Part shown: positions 1 to 6,572 of the stretch, one piece after another
Position numbering within the stretch: the stretch's first letter is position 1
Layout: each line of letters begins with the position of its first letter
The notes under the pieces: model-generated
The model's database searches: none
The model's input: the letters and a program-made list of their open reading frames with translations, nothing else
Told to the model about the DNA's origin: nothing
Position numbers and translations under genes: made by a program
Assembly: GCA_913030785.1 (NCBI GenBank)
Contig: CAJWER010000029.1
Span: 1 to 18,286 of the forward strand
DNA length: 18,286 nucleotides
Source of the DNA: an uncultured Chloroflexota bacterium
Lineage (GTDB): Bacteria; Chloroflexota; Dehalococcoidia; Lucifugimonadales; CAJWER01
Direction of reading: 5' to 3'

Positions 1-500
1 CGATGCTGGGATTCGTGGGAGCGGCGCACGAGAACACCCGATGGCACAACGGCTGGGCGGGCCAGTGGGGCGGCAACTTCGACGTGCCCGAGATCACGAC
101 AGGCGCATCGGTGCACCTGCCCGTGGCTGTCCCGGGCGCGCTGTTGCACATCGGGGACATGCACGCACGCCAGGGTGACGGCGAGGTGTGCGGCGCCGGC
201 GGCATTGAGGCAGGCGGCCGCGTACGTATCCGATGCGAGCTTGCGGAGTTGCCTTCCACAATGACCTGGCCGCGAATCACCAACGAGACACACATCATCG
301 TGGCCGCTCAGGCCAGGCCCGCGGAAGACGCATTTAGGACCGTCCTGAAGGAAATAGTTATCTGGCTGGAGGACGACTACGGCTTTTCTCGTGGCGAGGC
401 CTACCTGTTCCTTGGCCAGGTGCTAGAAGCGCGATGCACACAGTACGTGAACCCGACATTCACGTACCTTGCCAAAGTGGACGGCAGGTCCCTGCCGTGA
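1..500 (+). CDS. Acetamidase/formamidase family protein, C-terminal part (5' end outside window)
   Basis: The reading frame is open from the left edge to the TGA at 498-500, so only the last ~165 residues are seen. The sequence shows a GGNFD motif at about residues 23-27 of the visible part and the block HIGDMHARQGDGEVCG at about 49-64. This block is the hallmark of the FmdA/AmdA family, which hydrolyses formamide, acetamide or related small amides to ammonia and the carboxylic acid. Family members are usually 300-400 residues, so about half is missing. The first ATG in the window (position 3) is almost certainly internal. The exact amide substrate cannot be told from this fragment. A Na+-pump decarboxylase module lies 87 bp downstream on the same strand, but a functional link is not evident. 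Confidence 0.85.
   Translation, partial: MLGFVGAAHENTRWHNGWAGQWGGNFDVPEITTGASVHLPVAVPGALLHIGDMHARQGDGEVCGAGGIEAGGRVRIRCELAELPSTMTWPRITNETHIIVAAQARPAEDAFRTVLKEIVIWLEDDYGFSRGEAYLFLGQVLEARCTQYVNPTFTYLAKVDGRSLP
481..498 (+). repeat. Perfect inverted repeat overlapping the stop of the acetamidase gene
   Basis: ACGGCAGG (481-488) is followed by TC and then CCTGCCGT (491-498), a perfect 8-bp inverted repeat. Physically it would fold as a 7-bp stem with a 4-nt loop. It overlaps the last codons and touches the TGA stop. No T-run follows, so it is not a canonical intrinsic terminator. It may protect a 3' end, or it may simply reflect codon content. Confidence 0.5.
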
Positions 501-547
501 CTCGACACGGATGCCCGGTGGTCTAGCTAGGCAGGTTAGCCATGTTG

Positions 548-553
548 TACAAT
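548..553 (+). promoter_or_regulatory. Possible -10 box upstream of the decarboxylase module
   Basis: TACAAT at 548-553 matches the sigma-70 -10 consensus at 5 of 6 positions and lies 34 nt before the ATG at 588. It overlaps an 8-bp palindrome, TTGTACAA (545-552), that could be an operator. No good -35 box sits 16-18 nt upstream, so the call is weak. Confidence 0.3.
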
Positions 554-587
554 CTGTGTCGTATTCGAACGCTGCCGAGGATGGTTT

Positions 588-857
588 ATGGGCATCGATA
601 GCGAGGTATTCAGGGAAGGCGTCAGGCTGACGATATTTGGCCTGAGCACAGCCTTTGGCCTGTTAATACTGTTGATGGTCATGACGTGGACCCTCGGCCA
701 GGGCGTCGGCATGCGGGAAAGGCGGGCAATACGCCATTCCGAGGCAGCCGCTACGGCTCATGAAGCCGCATCTAGGGAGAAGGCGCTCGCTGCTGTCGTG
801 GCCGTCAGCACCCTGCTTGGCTCGAACGCAGACACCAACACGGAGGCCGCACAGTAA
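588..857 (+). CDS. Small membrane subunit of Na+-pumping decarboxylase (OadG/gamma-like)
   Basis: This 89-residue protein has one hydrophobic segment at about residues 14-36 after a short N-terminus, then a charged and Ala/Glu-rich cytoplasmic tail. Size and topology match the gamma (OadG-type) subunit of sodium-translocating biotin-dependent decarboxylases, which anchors the complex and bridges the carboxyltransferase and beta subunits. Sequence identity in this subunit is generally weak, so the call rests mainly on position: the unmistakable beta subunit starts 45 bp downstream on the same strand. The ATG at 588 has GAGG at 577-580 as a Shine-Dalgarno with 7-nt spacing. The typical proline-rich, metal-binding C-terminus of classical OadG is not seen. 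Confidence 0.65.
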   Translation: MGIDSEVFREGVRLTIFGLSTAFGLLILLMVMTWTLGQGVGMRERRAIRHSEAAATAHEAASREKALAAVVAVSTLLGSNADTNTEAAQ

Positions 858-902
858 CGCTCCTCCAGCCGAGCGTAAACACCTCGACTTAGGGACTTCA
901 AC

Positions 903-2063
903 TTGTCAGATTTCTCCGATTTCTATAACTCTACCGGCATAGTTGGCCTTGACTGGCGCGCGGGTATTATGCTCTTGCTGGGCCTTGGTTTCATATTCGT
1001 GGCCGTCGTCAAGGGCCGAGAGCCCTACGTTCTTCTTCCGATAGGCCTCGGTGTCATCATCGCCAACCTGCCTGACACCCACATGACCACCTTCGTTGCG
1101 GGGACTAGTGGAAACCAGGAATCGGGTATCTTCGGCATTGTCCTGTACTACGGCCTGACATTCTGGGACATATTGCCTCCGATTATTTTCCTAGGGCTTG
1201 GCGCGATGACCGATTTCAGCCCAGTAATTGCCAATCCCAAAACGCTGCTGCTTGGGGCAGCGGCTCAGATAGGGATCTTCGTGGCGTTCTGGGGCGCAAT
1301 CGCCGTCGGTTCGTTCCTGGACATCGAGTTCACCATCGAAGAGGCGGCGGTAATTGGGATCATCGGCGGCGCCGACGGCCCGACGACCATCTTCTTGTCC
1401 GGGGTGCTCGCGCCCCAACTCCTCGGCGTCACCGCGGTGGTGGCCTACACATACATGGCCAGCGTCGTCTTCATCCAGCCACCGCTGATGAAGATGCTCA
1501 CGACCAAGAGCGAGCGCGAGATCATGATGAGCGCCCCAAGGGATGTATCCCGAACGGAGAAGATCATCTTCCCGGCGATAGCGATGATCACAATAATTCT
1601 CGTGGTTCCCGGGTCCGCCCCACTCGTGTCGATGTTCATGATGGGGAACCTGTTCCGAGAGAGCGGGGTCGTGCCCAGGCTCGCCAATACGGCATCCAAC
1701 GAGCTTTTGAACATCACCACCATATTCTTGATGGTCACCGTCGGTACGCAGCTCTCCGCCGATACGATGTTCAAGGTCGACACTCTGGTCATACTTGCAC
1801 TAGGATTGGTGGCCTTCGCGTGCGGGACGATGGGCGGACTGCTTTTCGCCAAACTAATGAACCTAATATTGAAAGAGAAGATCAACCCGCTAATCGGATC
1901 GGCCGGGGTGTCGGCGGTACCGATGGCGGCGAGGATTTCACACCAGGTAGGACAAGAGGGCAACCCCAGAGTGTTCCTACTAGCCCATGCGATGGGCCCC
2001 AACGTAGCTGGCGTCATCGGCTCGGCCGTCGTCGCCGGCGTATTCATCTCTCTCCTGCAATAG
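903..2063 (+). CDS. Na+-transporting decarboxylase beta subunit (OadB/MmdB/GcdB family)
   Basis: This 386-residue polytopic membrane protein has the signatures of the beta subunit family. IIGGADGPTTIF lies around residues 154-165, and its Asp158 matches the essential intramembrane Asp of OadB (Asp203 in the Klebsiella protein). Near the C-terminus is AMGPNVAGVIGSAV. In known complexes this subunit decarboxylates carboxybiotin and uses the energy to pump Na+ out of the cell. The start appears to be TTG at 903, with AGGGA at 891-895 as ribosome binding site and 7-nt spacing; no better ATG precedes the conserved N-terminus. It sits 45 bp after the gamma-like gene and 7 bp before the biotin carrier, so the three are surely co-transcribed. 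Whether the substrate is oxaloacetate, methylmalonyl-CoA, glutaconyl-CoA or malonate cannot be read from this subunit. Confidence 0.93.
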   Translation: MSDFSDFYNSTGIVGLDWRAGIMLLLGLGFIFVAVVKGREPYVLLPIGLGVIIANLPDTHMTTFVAGTSGNQESGIFGIVLYYGLTFWDILPPIIFLGLGAMTDFSPVIANPKTLLLGAAAQIGIFVAFWGAIAVGSFLDIEFTIEEAAVIGIIGGADGPTTIFLSGVLAPQLLGVTAVVAYTYMASVVFIQPPLMKMLTTKSEREIMMSAPRDVSRTEKIIFPAIAMITIILVVPGSAPLVSMFMMGNLFRESGVVPRLANTASNELLNITTIFLMVTVGTQLSADTMFKVDTLVILALGLVAFACGTMGGLLFAKLMNLILKEKINPLIGSAGVSAVPMAARISHQVGQEGNPRVFLLAHAMGPNVAGVIGSAVVAGVFISLLQ

Positions 2064-2070
2064 GCTGCCA

Positions 2071-2535
2071 ATGACAACCACGCTGCGAGTCAAAGTCGGA
2101 GAACGGTGGTACACGGTGGAAATTTCTGATCCCACTGTGGACCCCATCGTGGCCCTTGTAGACGGCGAAGAGGTCCAGGTCCACATTGCGCGGGCAGATC
2201 GATTCGCCAAGCCTGAACCTGCCGCCGTCCCCGATCCAACACCCGTTGCCCCCGCGCCGCCTCCCCCAACCCCCGCTGTCCCACCAGCTCCCGCTGCTGC
2301 CCCTGCCGCTGCCTCGGCGGGCCCAATCAAACAGTTCAAGTCGCCAATGCCCGGGGTCATTCTCTCCGTCTCAGTCCAGGTGGGCGATCAGGTGGTCACG
2401 GGAGACGAGATCTGCGTCCTGGAGGCGATGAAGATGCAGCAGATATTGCGGGCAGACTGGTCCGGAATCGTCACCAAGGTGCACGTCGGGGCCGGCCAGC
2501 AGGTGCTGGACGGCGACCCTATCGTCGACCTCTAG
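2071..2535 (+). CDS. Biotin/lipoyl carrier protein of the Na+-pump decarboxylase
   Basis: This 154-residue protein has three parts. An N-terminal beta-rich domain spans about residues 1-48. A Pro/Ala linker spans about 50-85, encoded by C-rich low-complexity DNA at about 2216-2315. A C-terminal biotinyl domain spans about 88-154. The biotinylation motif EAMKM is present, with the target lysine at position 121, preceded by SPMPG and followed by the VGAGQQV hairpin typical of the fold. It carries CO2 as carboxybiotin from the carboxyltransferase to the membrane beta subunit. It begins 7 bp after the beta-subunit stop, with no strong Shine-Dalgarno, which suggests translational coupling. The separate carrier gene is like methylmalonyl-CoA and glutaconyl-CoA decarboxylases rather than the fused alpha subunit of classical oxaloacetate decarboxylase. 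Confidence 0.92.
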   Translation: MTTTLRVKVGERWYTVEISDPTVDPIVALVDGEEVQVHIARADRFAKPEPAAVPDPTPVAPAPPPPTPAVPPAPAAAPAAASAGPIKQFKSPMPGVILSVSVQVGDQVVTGDEICVLEAMKMQQILRADWSGIVTKVHVGAGQQVLDGDPIVDL

Positions 2536-2647
2536 CGCCACAGGGAAGCTCGAGGACCAGTACCACGGGTGCCGCGTCCAAATCTACCGGGTGCGTATAG
2601 AACAGTACCCTTCTGACATCCCTTTTTGACGATTCCCTCGTCGTTCT

Positions 2648-2700
2648 GTCCCATTGTGTTCCACCTGCTAGCTGATGCAAGATGGTAAATGGGACTTTTT
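2648..2700 (+). terminator. Probable intrinsic terminator of the decarboxylase operon
   Basis: GTCCCATT (2648-2655) and AATGGGAC (2688-2695) form a perfect 8-bp stem directly followed by TTTTT (2696-2700). The loop is long (32 nt), which is unusual and weakens the call, although the loop has some internal complementarity. It lies about 110 bp beyond the stop of the biotin carrier gene, on the correct strand. Confidence 0.5.
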
Positions 2701-2753
2701 GGTTCAGAGTGGTACACGAATGGGTCGTATTTGGAACACTCAAGAAACGAAAA

Positions 2754-2779
2754 GGGACGGCCCTCGAAAGGTCCGTCCC
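2754..2779. repeat. Strong GC-rich hairpin between the biotin carrier and transaldolase genes
   Basis: GGGACGGCCC (2754-2763) and GGTCCGTCCC (2770-2779) pair over 10 bp with one mismatch, around a 6-nt loop, TCGAAA. On the - strand the stem is followed by TTTTCGTTTC, so it looks like a terminator for leftward transcription, yet no - strand gene is near. On the + strand there is no T-run. Its role is unclear; it could be a dispersed repeat unit or part of a structured leader. Confidence 0.55.
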
Positions 2780-2928
2780 ACAGGGCTCCTATAGCACAAT
2801 TGTTCGCTAGCGAGAATCTGGGAATTGAGCTTGGGCAGAGGGGTGCAAGACGGAGGGCGTACAACCTTACAGGCAGGATGCACATCTCAAATGTTAGACT
2901 ACGATGAGCGGACGCCTAGAGGAAACAG

Positions 2929-4023
2929 ATGAGCAACTCCCTAGAAGAAATCCAAAAACACGGCCAGTCCGTTTGGTATGACAACGTCAGCCGCGGGCTC
3001 ATTGAGTCCGGTGAGCTCCAGCTCCTAATTGACCTCGGCGTGACCGGCCTGACGTCTAATCCGACGATCTTTCAGAAGGCCATCACCGGCAGCAACGACT
3101 ACGACAATGCATTCGAAACCCTGGTCAGCGAGGGGAAGAATGCTGACGCGATATACGAATCCCTCGCCATCAATGACATCAAGGCCGCGGCCGACCTGTT
3201 GCGCCCGATTTACGATGCCACCGGAGGAGTGGACGGATACGCCTCCCTCGAAGTGAACCCGCACCTGGCCCACGACACCGATGGGACTGTGGTTGAGGGG
3301 ATGCGGTTGTTTGAGGAGCTGGACCGCCCCAACGTGATGATAAAGGTGCCTGCAACCCCAGCGGGCATGCCTGCCATTCGCCGCCTCATTGGTAAGGGCA
3401 TAAACGTCAACGTGACACTTCTATTCTCTCTAGTGGCATACCGGGACGCGCGACAGGCGTATATAGCTGGGCTCGAGGATCTGAAGGGGACGGGTGGAGA
3501 CCTCGCGCGTGTCGCTTCGGTCGCCTCGTTCTTCGTGAGCCGCGTGGACACGGTCGTCGACTCGCTATTGGGCGACAAGGAACCTGGGCTGGAGGGACGT
3601 GCTGCAATCGCCAATGCCAGGCTTGCGTATCGCGACTTCCAGCGGGAGTTCCACACTGATCGATTTGAGGCGCTGCGGGAGGCCGGAGCGCGTGTTCAAC
3701 GGCCACTGTGGGCAAGCACGGGCGTGAAGAACCCGGCGTATAGTGATGTCCTGTACGTTGAGTCGCTAATCGGCGAGTACACCGTCAACACGATGCCCGA
3801 GGCAACGTTGCTCGCATTCGTGGATCACGGAAAAGCCGACGACACAATCGTTAGTGACGTCGACGGCGCCGCGCAATTGCTCGACGACGTGGCGGCGATT
3901 GGCGTGAGCATGCACGAGGTCACTGCGGGGCTGCTGTCCAATGGCGTAAGGCTATTCTCCGACTCCTTCGACGAGCTAATGGCCGACATCGAAAGCAAGC
4001 GCGGGGTGCTGGCTCAGGCCTGA
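2929..4023 (+). CDS. tal: Transaldolase (mycobacterial-type, Tal)
   Basis: This 364-residue cytoplasmic enzyme of the non-oxidative pentose phosphate pathway transfers a dihydroxyacetone unit from sedoheptulose-7-phosphate to glyceraldehyde-3-phosphate. The sequence shows the N-terminal block TGLTSNPTIFQKAI (about 40-53) and the Schiff-base lysine K139 in NVMIKVPAT. It also shows the strand NVNVTLLFS and the late block WASTGVKNPAYSD. Length and motifs fit the longer form typical of actinobacteria and Chloroflexota rather than the ~220-residue form. The ATG at 2929 has AGAGGA at 2918-2923 as ribosome binding site. Directly downstream lies a decayed zwf fragment, which suggests an ancestral tal-zwf pentose phosphate operon. 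Confidence 0.95.
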   Translation: MSNSLEEIQKHGQSVWYDNVSRGLIESGELQLLIDLGVTGLTSNPTIFQKAITGSNDYDNAFETLVSEGKNADAIYESLAINDIKAAADLLRPIYDATGGVDGYASLEVNPHLAHDTDGTVVEGMRLFEELDRPNVMIKVPATPAGMPAIRRLIGKGINVNVTLLFSLVAYRDARQAYIAGLEDLKGTGGDLARVASVASFFVSRVDTVVDSLLGDKEPGLEGRAAIANARLAYRDFQREFHTDRFEALREAGARVQRPLWASTGVKNPAYSDVLYVESLIGEYTVNTMPEATLLAFVDHGKADDTIVSDVDGAAQLLDDVAAIGVSMHEVTAGLLSNGVRLFSDSFDELMADIESKRGVLAQA

Positions 4024-4101
4024 CCATAGGGCCGACGAGAGTGCGAGTCACAGATCCGCCCCTACGACTGGCCACCGCACGCTACGAGTATGAGGTCCAG
4101 G

Positions 4102-4332
4102 AGCATCGAGGTGATCCCGGAGGCGTACCAGCGGCTGCAGCAGGACGCTCTTGAGGGACACGCGGCTCTGTTCATTCGCAGCGACTAGATCGAGGAGGCG
4201 TGGCGCATCGTCGACCTGCTGATCGGGGCGTGGCAGGGTCCGTCGAACGATTCACCTCTGTACGAGTATGAGTCCGAAACTCAGGGCCCGGCTGTGGCTG
4301 ACGAGTTGTTGGCGTAGGACGGCCGGGCCTGA
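4102..4332 (+). pseudogene. zwf: Remnant of glucose-6-phosphate dehydrogenase (zwf), C-terminal end only
   Basis: Reading frame 1 from about 4102 gives IPEAYQRLQQDALEG, ALFIRSD, a TAG (4186-4188), IEEAWRIVDLL, then YEYESETQGPA, DELLA, a TAG (4315-4317) and DGRA before TGA (4330-4332). This follows the conserved C-terminus of bacterial G6PD block by block (E. coli: LPDAYERLLLETMRG, ALFVRRDEVEEAW, GTWGPV, RDGRSW). The first TAG replaces the Glu after RRD/RSD, the second replaces the Arg before DG, and the last TGA falls at the terminal Trp. Only about 75 of roughly 500 codons remain. Upstream of 4102 the similarity fades, though RYEYE in another frame (4080-4094) might be a frameshifted trace. 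No functional enzyme can come from this. G6PD normally makes NADPH and 6-phosphogluconolactone. Confidence 0.82.
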
Positions 4333-4373
4333 TTGACCGGCCACAAGGCCCACTCCAAGGGGGATAGCGCCAA

Positions 4374-4844
4374 ATGACTGGAAACGAAAGCAAGTCAGCC
4401 CGGATGGAGCGTCTCATACGGACCTACTTCGAGGGTTGCAACGAGGCGAACTTCGAGAAGATGACGTCTTGCCTCACACCCGACGCCATCCACTACTTCC
4501 CACCCGACATGTACGACGGACCGTGGTATGGCGGGGCGACCATCGCTAGGGGATGGCAGGCCGCGGTCGAGAAGCTCGGCTCCTATTGGGTCATCGACAG
4601 GCTGATCACGGATGCCGAGCGTGGCGAGGCTGTGATCGAATGGAGCCACTACAAGACGAAGCTGGGCGTGACCCTGCGAGGTGCTGAGTGGTACGAGTTC
4701 GATGACGAGACTGGACTCATCTGTGAGCTACGCGCCTATTATTCATCGCCTCAGGACAAGAGCCTGCAAAGGCTGGAGTTGGGCGGCATGGACTATGAGG
4801 GCCGCGGCTACTCCACTCGCCCGCCGTCGGGAGCCCGGGGCTAG
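4374..4844 (+). CDS. SnoaL-like / NTF2-fold protein
   Basis: This 156-residue soluble protein has no signal peptide. The pattern of an N-terminal helix with IRTYFEGCNEANFEKMTSCLTPDAIHYF (written in two parts: residues about 15-29, then 30-42), a central WY/GW region and late beta strands ending in LRAYYSS is typical of the SnoaL-like branch of the NTF2 superfamily. Such small cone-shaped domains serve as polyketide cyclases, isomerases, dehydratases or ligand binders, so the reaction cannot be named. The ATG at 4374 has AAGGGGGA (about 4357-4364) upstream as a strong ribosome binding site. It lies just after the zwf remnant and converges with the amidase. No partner genes point to a pathway. 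Confidence 0.8.
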   Translation: MTGNESKSARMERLIRTYFEGCNEANFEKMTSCLTPDAIHYFPPDMYDGPWYGGATIARGWQAAVEKLGSYWVIDRLITDAERGEAVIEWSHYKTKLGVTLRGAEWYEFDDETGLICELRAYYSSPQDKSLQRLELGGMDYEGRGYSTRPPSGARG

Positions 4845-4937
4845 ATGGGGTCACCTGGACAGACCGTAGCACGACATCCCCGCCCCGAACAGGTCACAGG
4901 CCTGCCCCTAGTCCCCGGCGGCGCGTATTTTCATGCA

Positions 4938-4960
4938 GGGCGCGGGTCTGCGACCCGCCC
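4938..4960. terminator. GC-rich hairpin between convergent genes
   Basis: GGGCGCGGGT (4938-4947), the loop CTGCG (4948-4952) and ACCCGCCC (4953-4960) form a strong stem with a small bulge. It lies in the 146-bp gap between the convergent SnoaL-like and amidase genes. There is no T-run on the + side, but on the - strand it is followed by a T/A-mixed stretch (GCATGAAAATACG). It may end transcription from one or both sides or be a dispersed palindromic repeat; the rest of the gap shows nothing else. Confidence 0.45.
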
Positions 4961-4990
4961 TCCTCCTGTCCGACGCGCACCCCCCGCCAA

Positions 4991-6424
4991 CTAGGCCGAA
5001 ACTGGTGGGCGTCGAGCTGCCCAGGGGCGGGCTTCCTCGAGCTGGGCCGCCAGGCGGAACAGGGTTGCCTCGTCGCCGAAGCGCGCAAGGAAGTGTGCGC
5101 CGACCGGAAGGCCGTCTTCGGTCCAGTACAGTGGTACGGACATGGCAGGGTTTCCGATGGCGTTGGCGATGTAGGTGTATGGGGAGAAGGAGGCCACGCG
5201 CCGGCGGAGCTCGAAGGGGTCGCCTTCGGAGAACGCGAATGTCCCTAGCGGGACCGGGGGCTGCCCCATTGTGGGGGTCAGCCACATGTCGTACTCGGCA
5301 AAGAAGCCAGCGATGTCTCGACTGGCACGCTGCATATCCTCCACCGCCGTCAGGTACTCCGGGCCGCTGATGTTCATGGCGCGGTTCCTGTAGGCCCATA
5401 CGAAGGGCTCGAACTGCTCCTGGACGGGTTCTTTGCCCAGGCGACGGGCCCACCCGTCGATGCCCCAGGCGACTCCTGTTGCGAGGGCCTTGGTCACCGC
5501 CAGCCAGGTCCACTCGGCGTCGTAGTCGGGGGACGCCTCGACAACCTCGTGTCCAAGATCAGAGCAGAGGGCGGCGGCGTCGCGAACAGCCTGGAGGCAG
5601 TCGGGGTCTAGTTCGGTGCCCAGGGGGGTCGTGTCGCTGAACGCGATGCGCAGGCGACCAGGATCTGCGCCGACCTCCTCCGCGAATGGACGAAGCCGCG
5701 GTGGAGCCGGGTACGGATCGCCCAGTGCGGGCCCAGATGTGGCGTCCAGCAGTGCCGCAGAATCGCGAACCGATCTGGTGAGCGCGTGTTCGCTAACCAT
5801 GCCGGACATCAGGTCACCATAGTGCGGGCCAAGTGGGTTGCGTCCGCGCGTCGGCCTGAGCCCGAAGACGCCGCAGCACGACGCCGGTATGCGTATCGAG
5901 CCCCCGGCATCGTTGCCGTGGGCCATCGGTACCACACCCGCCGCCACAGCAGCCGCAGAGCCGCCGCTGGACCCACCTGGCGTACGAGATGTATCCCAGG
6001 GGTTGCGGGTCGGGCCAAAACGACTGGGCTCAGTGGTGACTCCGATAGCGAACTCCGGGGTGTTTGTTTTGCCGAATACGATCAGACCAGCGGCCTTGTA
6101 CCTGGTAACCAGCTCGGAATCCAGGTCGGGCACAAACTCGCCAAGGAACTCGCTGCCCTCGGTAAACCGCACTCCTGCATACTCCGCAAGGAACTCCTTA
6201 AGCAGGAAGGGTACGCCGGTGAATGGGCCGACCGGAATCGGGACCGACGCCGCTTTCAGGGCGAGATCGTACATCGGAGTGACCACGGCATTTATGGTCG
6301 GGTTCACAAGTTCCAGCCGCTCGATGGCGATGTCCACCAGCTCAATCGGCTGCACGTCACCACGCGCCACCAATTCCGCCTGTCCAGTGGCGTCTAAAGC
6401 CGCAATATCGTCGAATCTACGCAT
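4991..6424 (-). CDS. Amidase-signature family amidase
   Basis: This 477-residue enzyme of the amidase signature family hydrolyses C-N bonds of amides through a Ser-cisSer-Lys triad. All three residues are visible: Lys76 in FLLKEF, Ser152 in the GGSSGGS loop, and Ser176 in DAGGSIRIP. The spacing (76 and 24 residues) is nearly that of GatA and FAAH. The frame is open to 6514, but the ATG at 6424 is preferred: it has TGGAGGAT at about 6434-6440, and the likely promoter (6465-6493) would put the transcript start downstream of 6514. The family covers GatA, nylon hydrolases, indoleacetamide hydrolase and others. The absence of neighbouring gatB/gatC argues against GatA, and the substrate is unknown. 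No signal peptide is seen, so it is probably cytoplasmic. Confidence 0.92.
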   Translation of the reverse strand: MRRFDDIAALDATGQAELVARGDVQPIELVDIAIERLELVNPTINAVVTPMYDLALKAASVPIPVGPFTGVPFLLKEFLAEYAGVRFTEGSEFLGEFVPDLDSELVTRYKAAGLIVFGKTNTPEFAIGVTTEPSRFGPTRNPWDTSRTPGGSSGGSAAAVAAGVVPMAHGNDAGGSIRIPASCCGVFGLRPTRGRNPLGPHYGDLMSGMVSEHALTRSVRDSAALLDATSGPALGDPYPAPPRLRPFAEEVGADPGRLRIAFSDTTPLGTELDPDCLQAVRDAAALCSDLGHEVVEASPDYDAEWTWLAVTKALATGVAWGIDGWARRLGKEPVQEQFEPFVWAYRNRAMNISGPEYLTAVEDMQRASRDIAGFFAEYDMWLTPTMGQPPVPLGTFAFSEGDPFELRRRVASFSPYTYIANAIGNPAMSVPLYWTEDGLPVGAHFLARFGDEATLFRLAAQLEEARPWAARRPPVSA

Positions 6425-6464
6425 GTATGAGAATCCTCCAGAGGGGTGTATCGACGGCCCGGGC

Positions 6465-6493
6465 ATGGTATTTAGGACAGCTTTGTATGTCAA
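6465..6493 (-). promoter_or_regulatory. Sigma-70-type promoter of the amidase gene
   Basis: On the - strand TTGACA (6488-6493) is followed after exactly 17 nt by TACCAT (6465-6470). This predicts a transcript start near 6458 and a leader of about 34 nt before the ATG at 6424. It faces away from the promoter at 6508-6535: the -35 hexamers form the inverted repeat TGTCAAC-N12-GTTGACA (6488-6494, 6507-6513). Confidence 0.6.
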
Positions 6494-6507
6494 CAGGTCA
6501 AAAGGGG

Positions 6508-6535
6508 TTGACAAGAACCGTTGTTCTGTTCTAGT
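6508..6535 (+). promoter_or_regulatory. Promoter of the small-protein/FtsZ-like unit
   Basis: A consensus -35 TTGACA (6508-6513) is followed after 16 nt by TCTAGT (6530-6535, 4 of 6 matches to the -10 consensus). A transcript would start near 6542, leaving about 30 nt of leader before the ATG at 6573. The spacer holds a palindrome (6514-6527), so the promoter is probably controlled. Confidence 0.5.
6514..6527 (+). promoter_or_regulatory. AGAAC-N4-GTTCT palindrome, LexA-box-like operator
   Basis: AGAAC (6514-6518), CGTT (6519-6522) and GTTCT (6523-6527) form a perfect palindrome with a 4-nt centre, directly after the -35 box. GAAC-N4-GTTC is the core of the LexA/SOS box of Firmicutes and Actinobacteria. 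The half-site GTTCT recurs at 6528-6532 and 6539-6543. A repressor bound here would block the + promoter. That the repressor is LexA is inference; the centre does not match the RNRY preference. Confidence 0.45.
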
Positions 6536-6572
6536 CTTGTTCTAAGACATGGACCAACGTCAGGAGACGACG

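Larger units (their letters stand above)
2536..2928. other. 393-bp gap without a convincing gene; several inverted repeats
   Basis: I see no believable coding region here on either strand. The open frames lack a plausible start context and recognisable motifs, and the stretch is richer in A+T than its neighbours. It holds a terminator-like repeat (2648-2700) and a small ACGA/TCGT stem (about 2715-2727) inside a GAGTG/CACTC pair (about 2707-2741). It also has a strong hairpin (2754-2779) and the 10-bp palindrome TCGCTAGCGA (2804-2813). The transaldolase promoter must lie in the right part, but I could not identify a good -35/-10 pair. Confidence 0.6.

Noticed and set aside
1445..2077. - strand open frame of 210 codons opposite the beta subunit
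   Set aside because: It mirrors a well-supported membrane protein, has a composition typical of an antisense frame, and has no ribosome binding site.
2705..2780. T-box-like string (AGAGTGGTACACG) followed by a hairpin
   Set aside because: It misses the exact T-box consensus, no Stem I or specifier loop is evident, and the next gene is transaldolase rather than an aminoacyl-tRNA synthetase or amino acid gene.
2532..2885. - strand open frame of 117 codons in the gap before transaldolase
   Set aside because: It runs through the hairpins, has no recognisable domain, and no ribosome binding site.
6425..6514. Longer amidase with start at 6514
   Set aside because: The likely promoter lies inside this extension, and a good ribosome binding site precedes the ATG at 6424.
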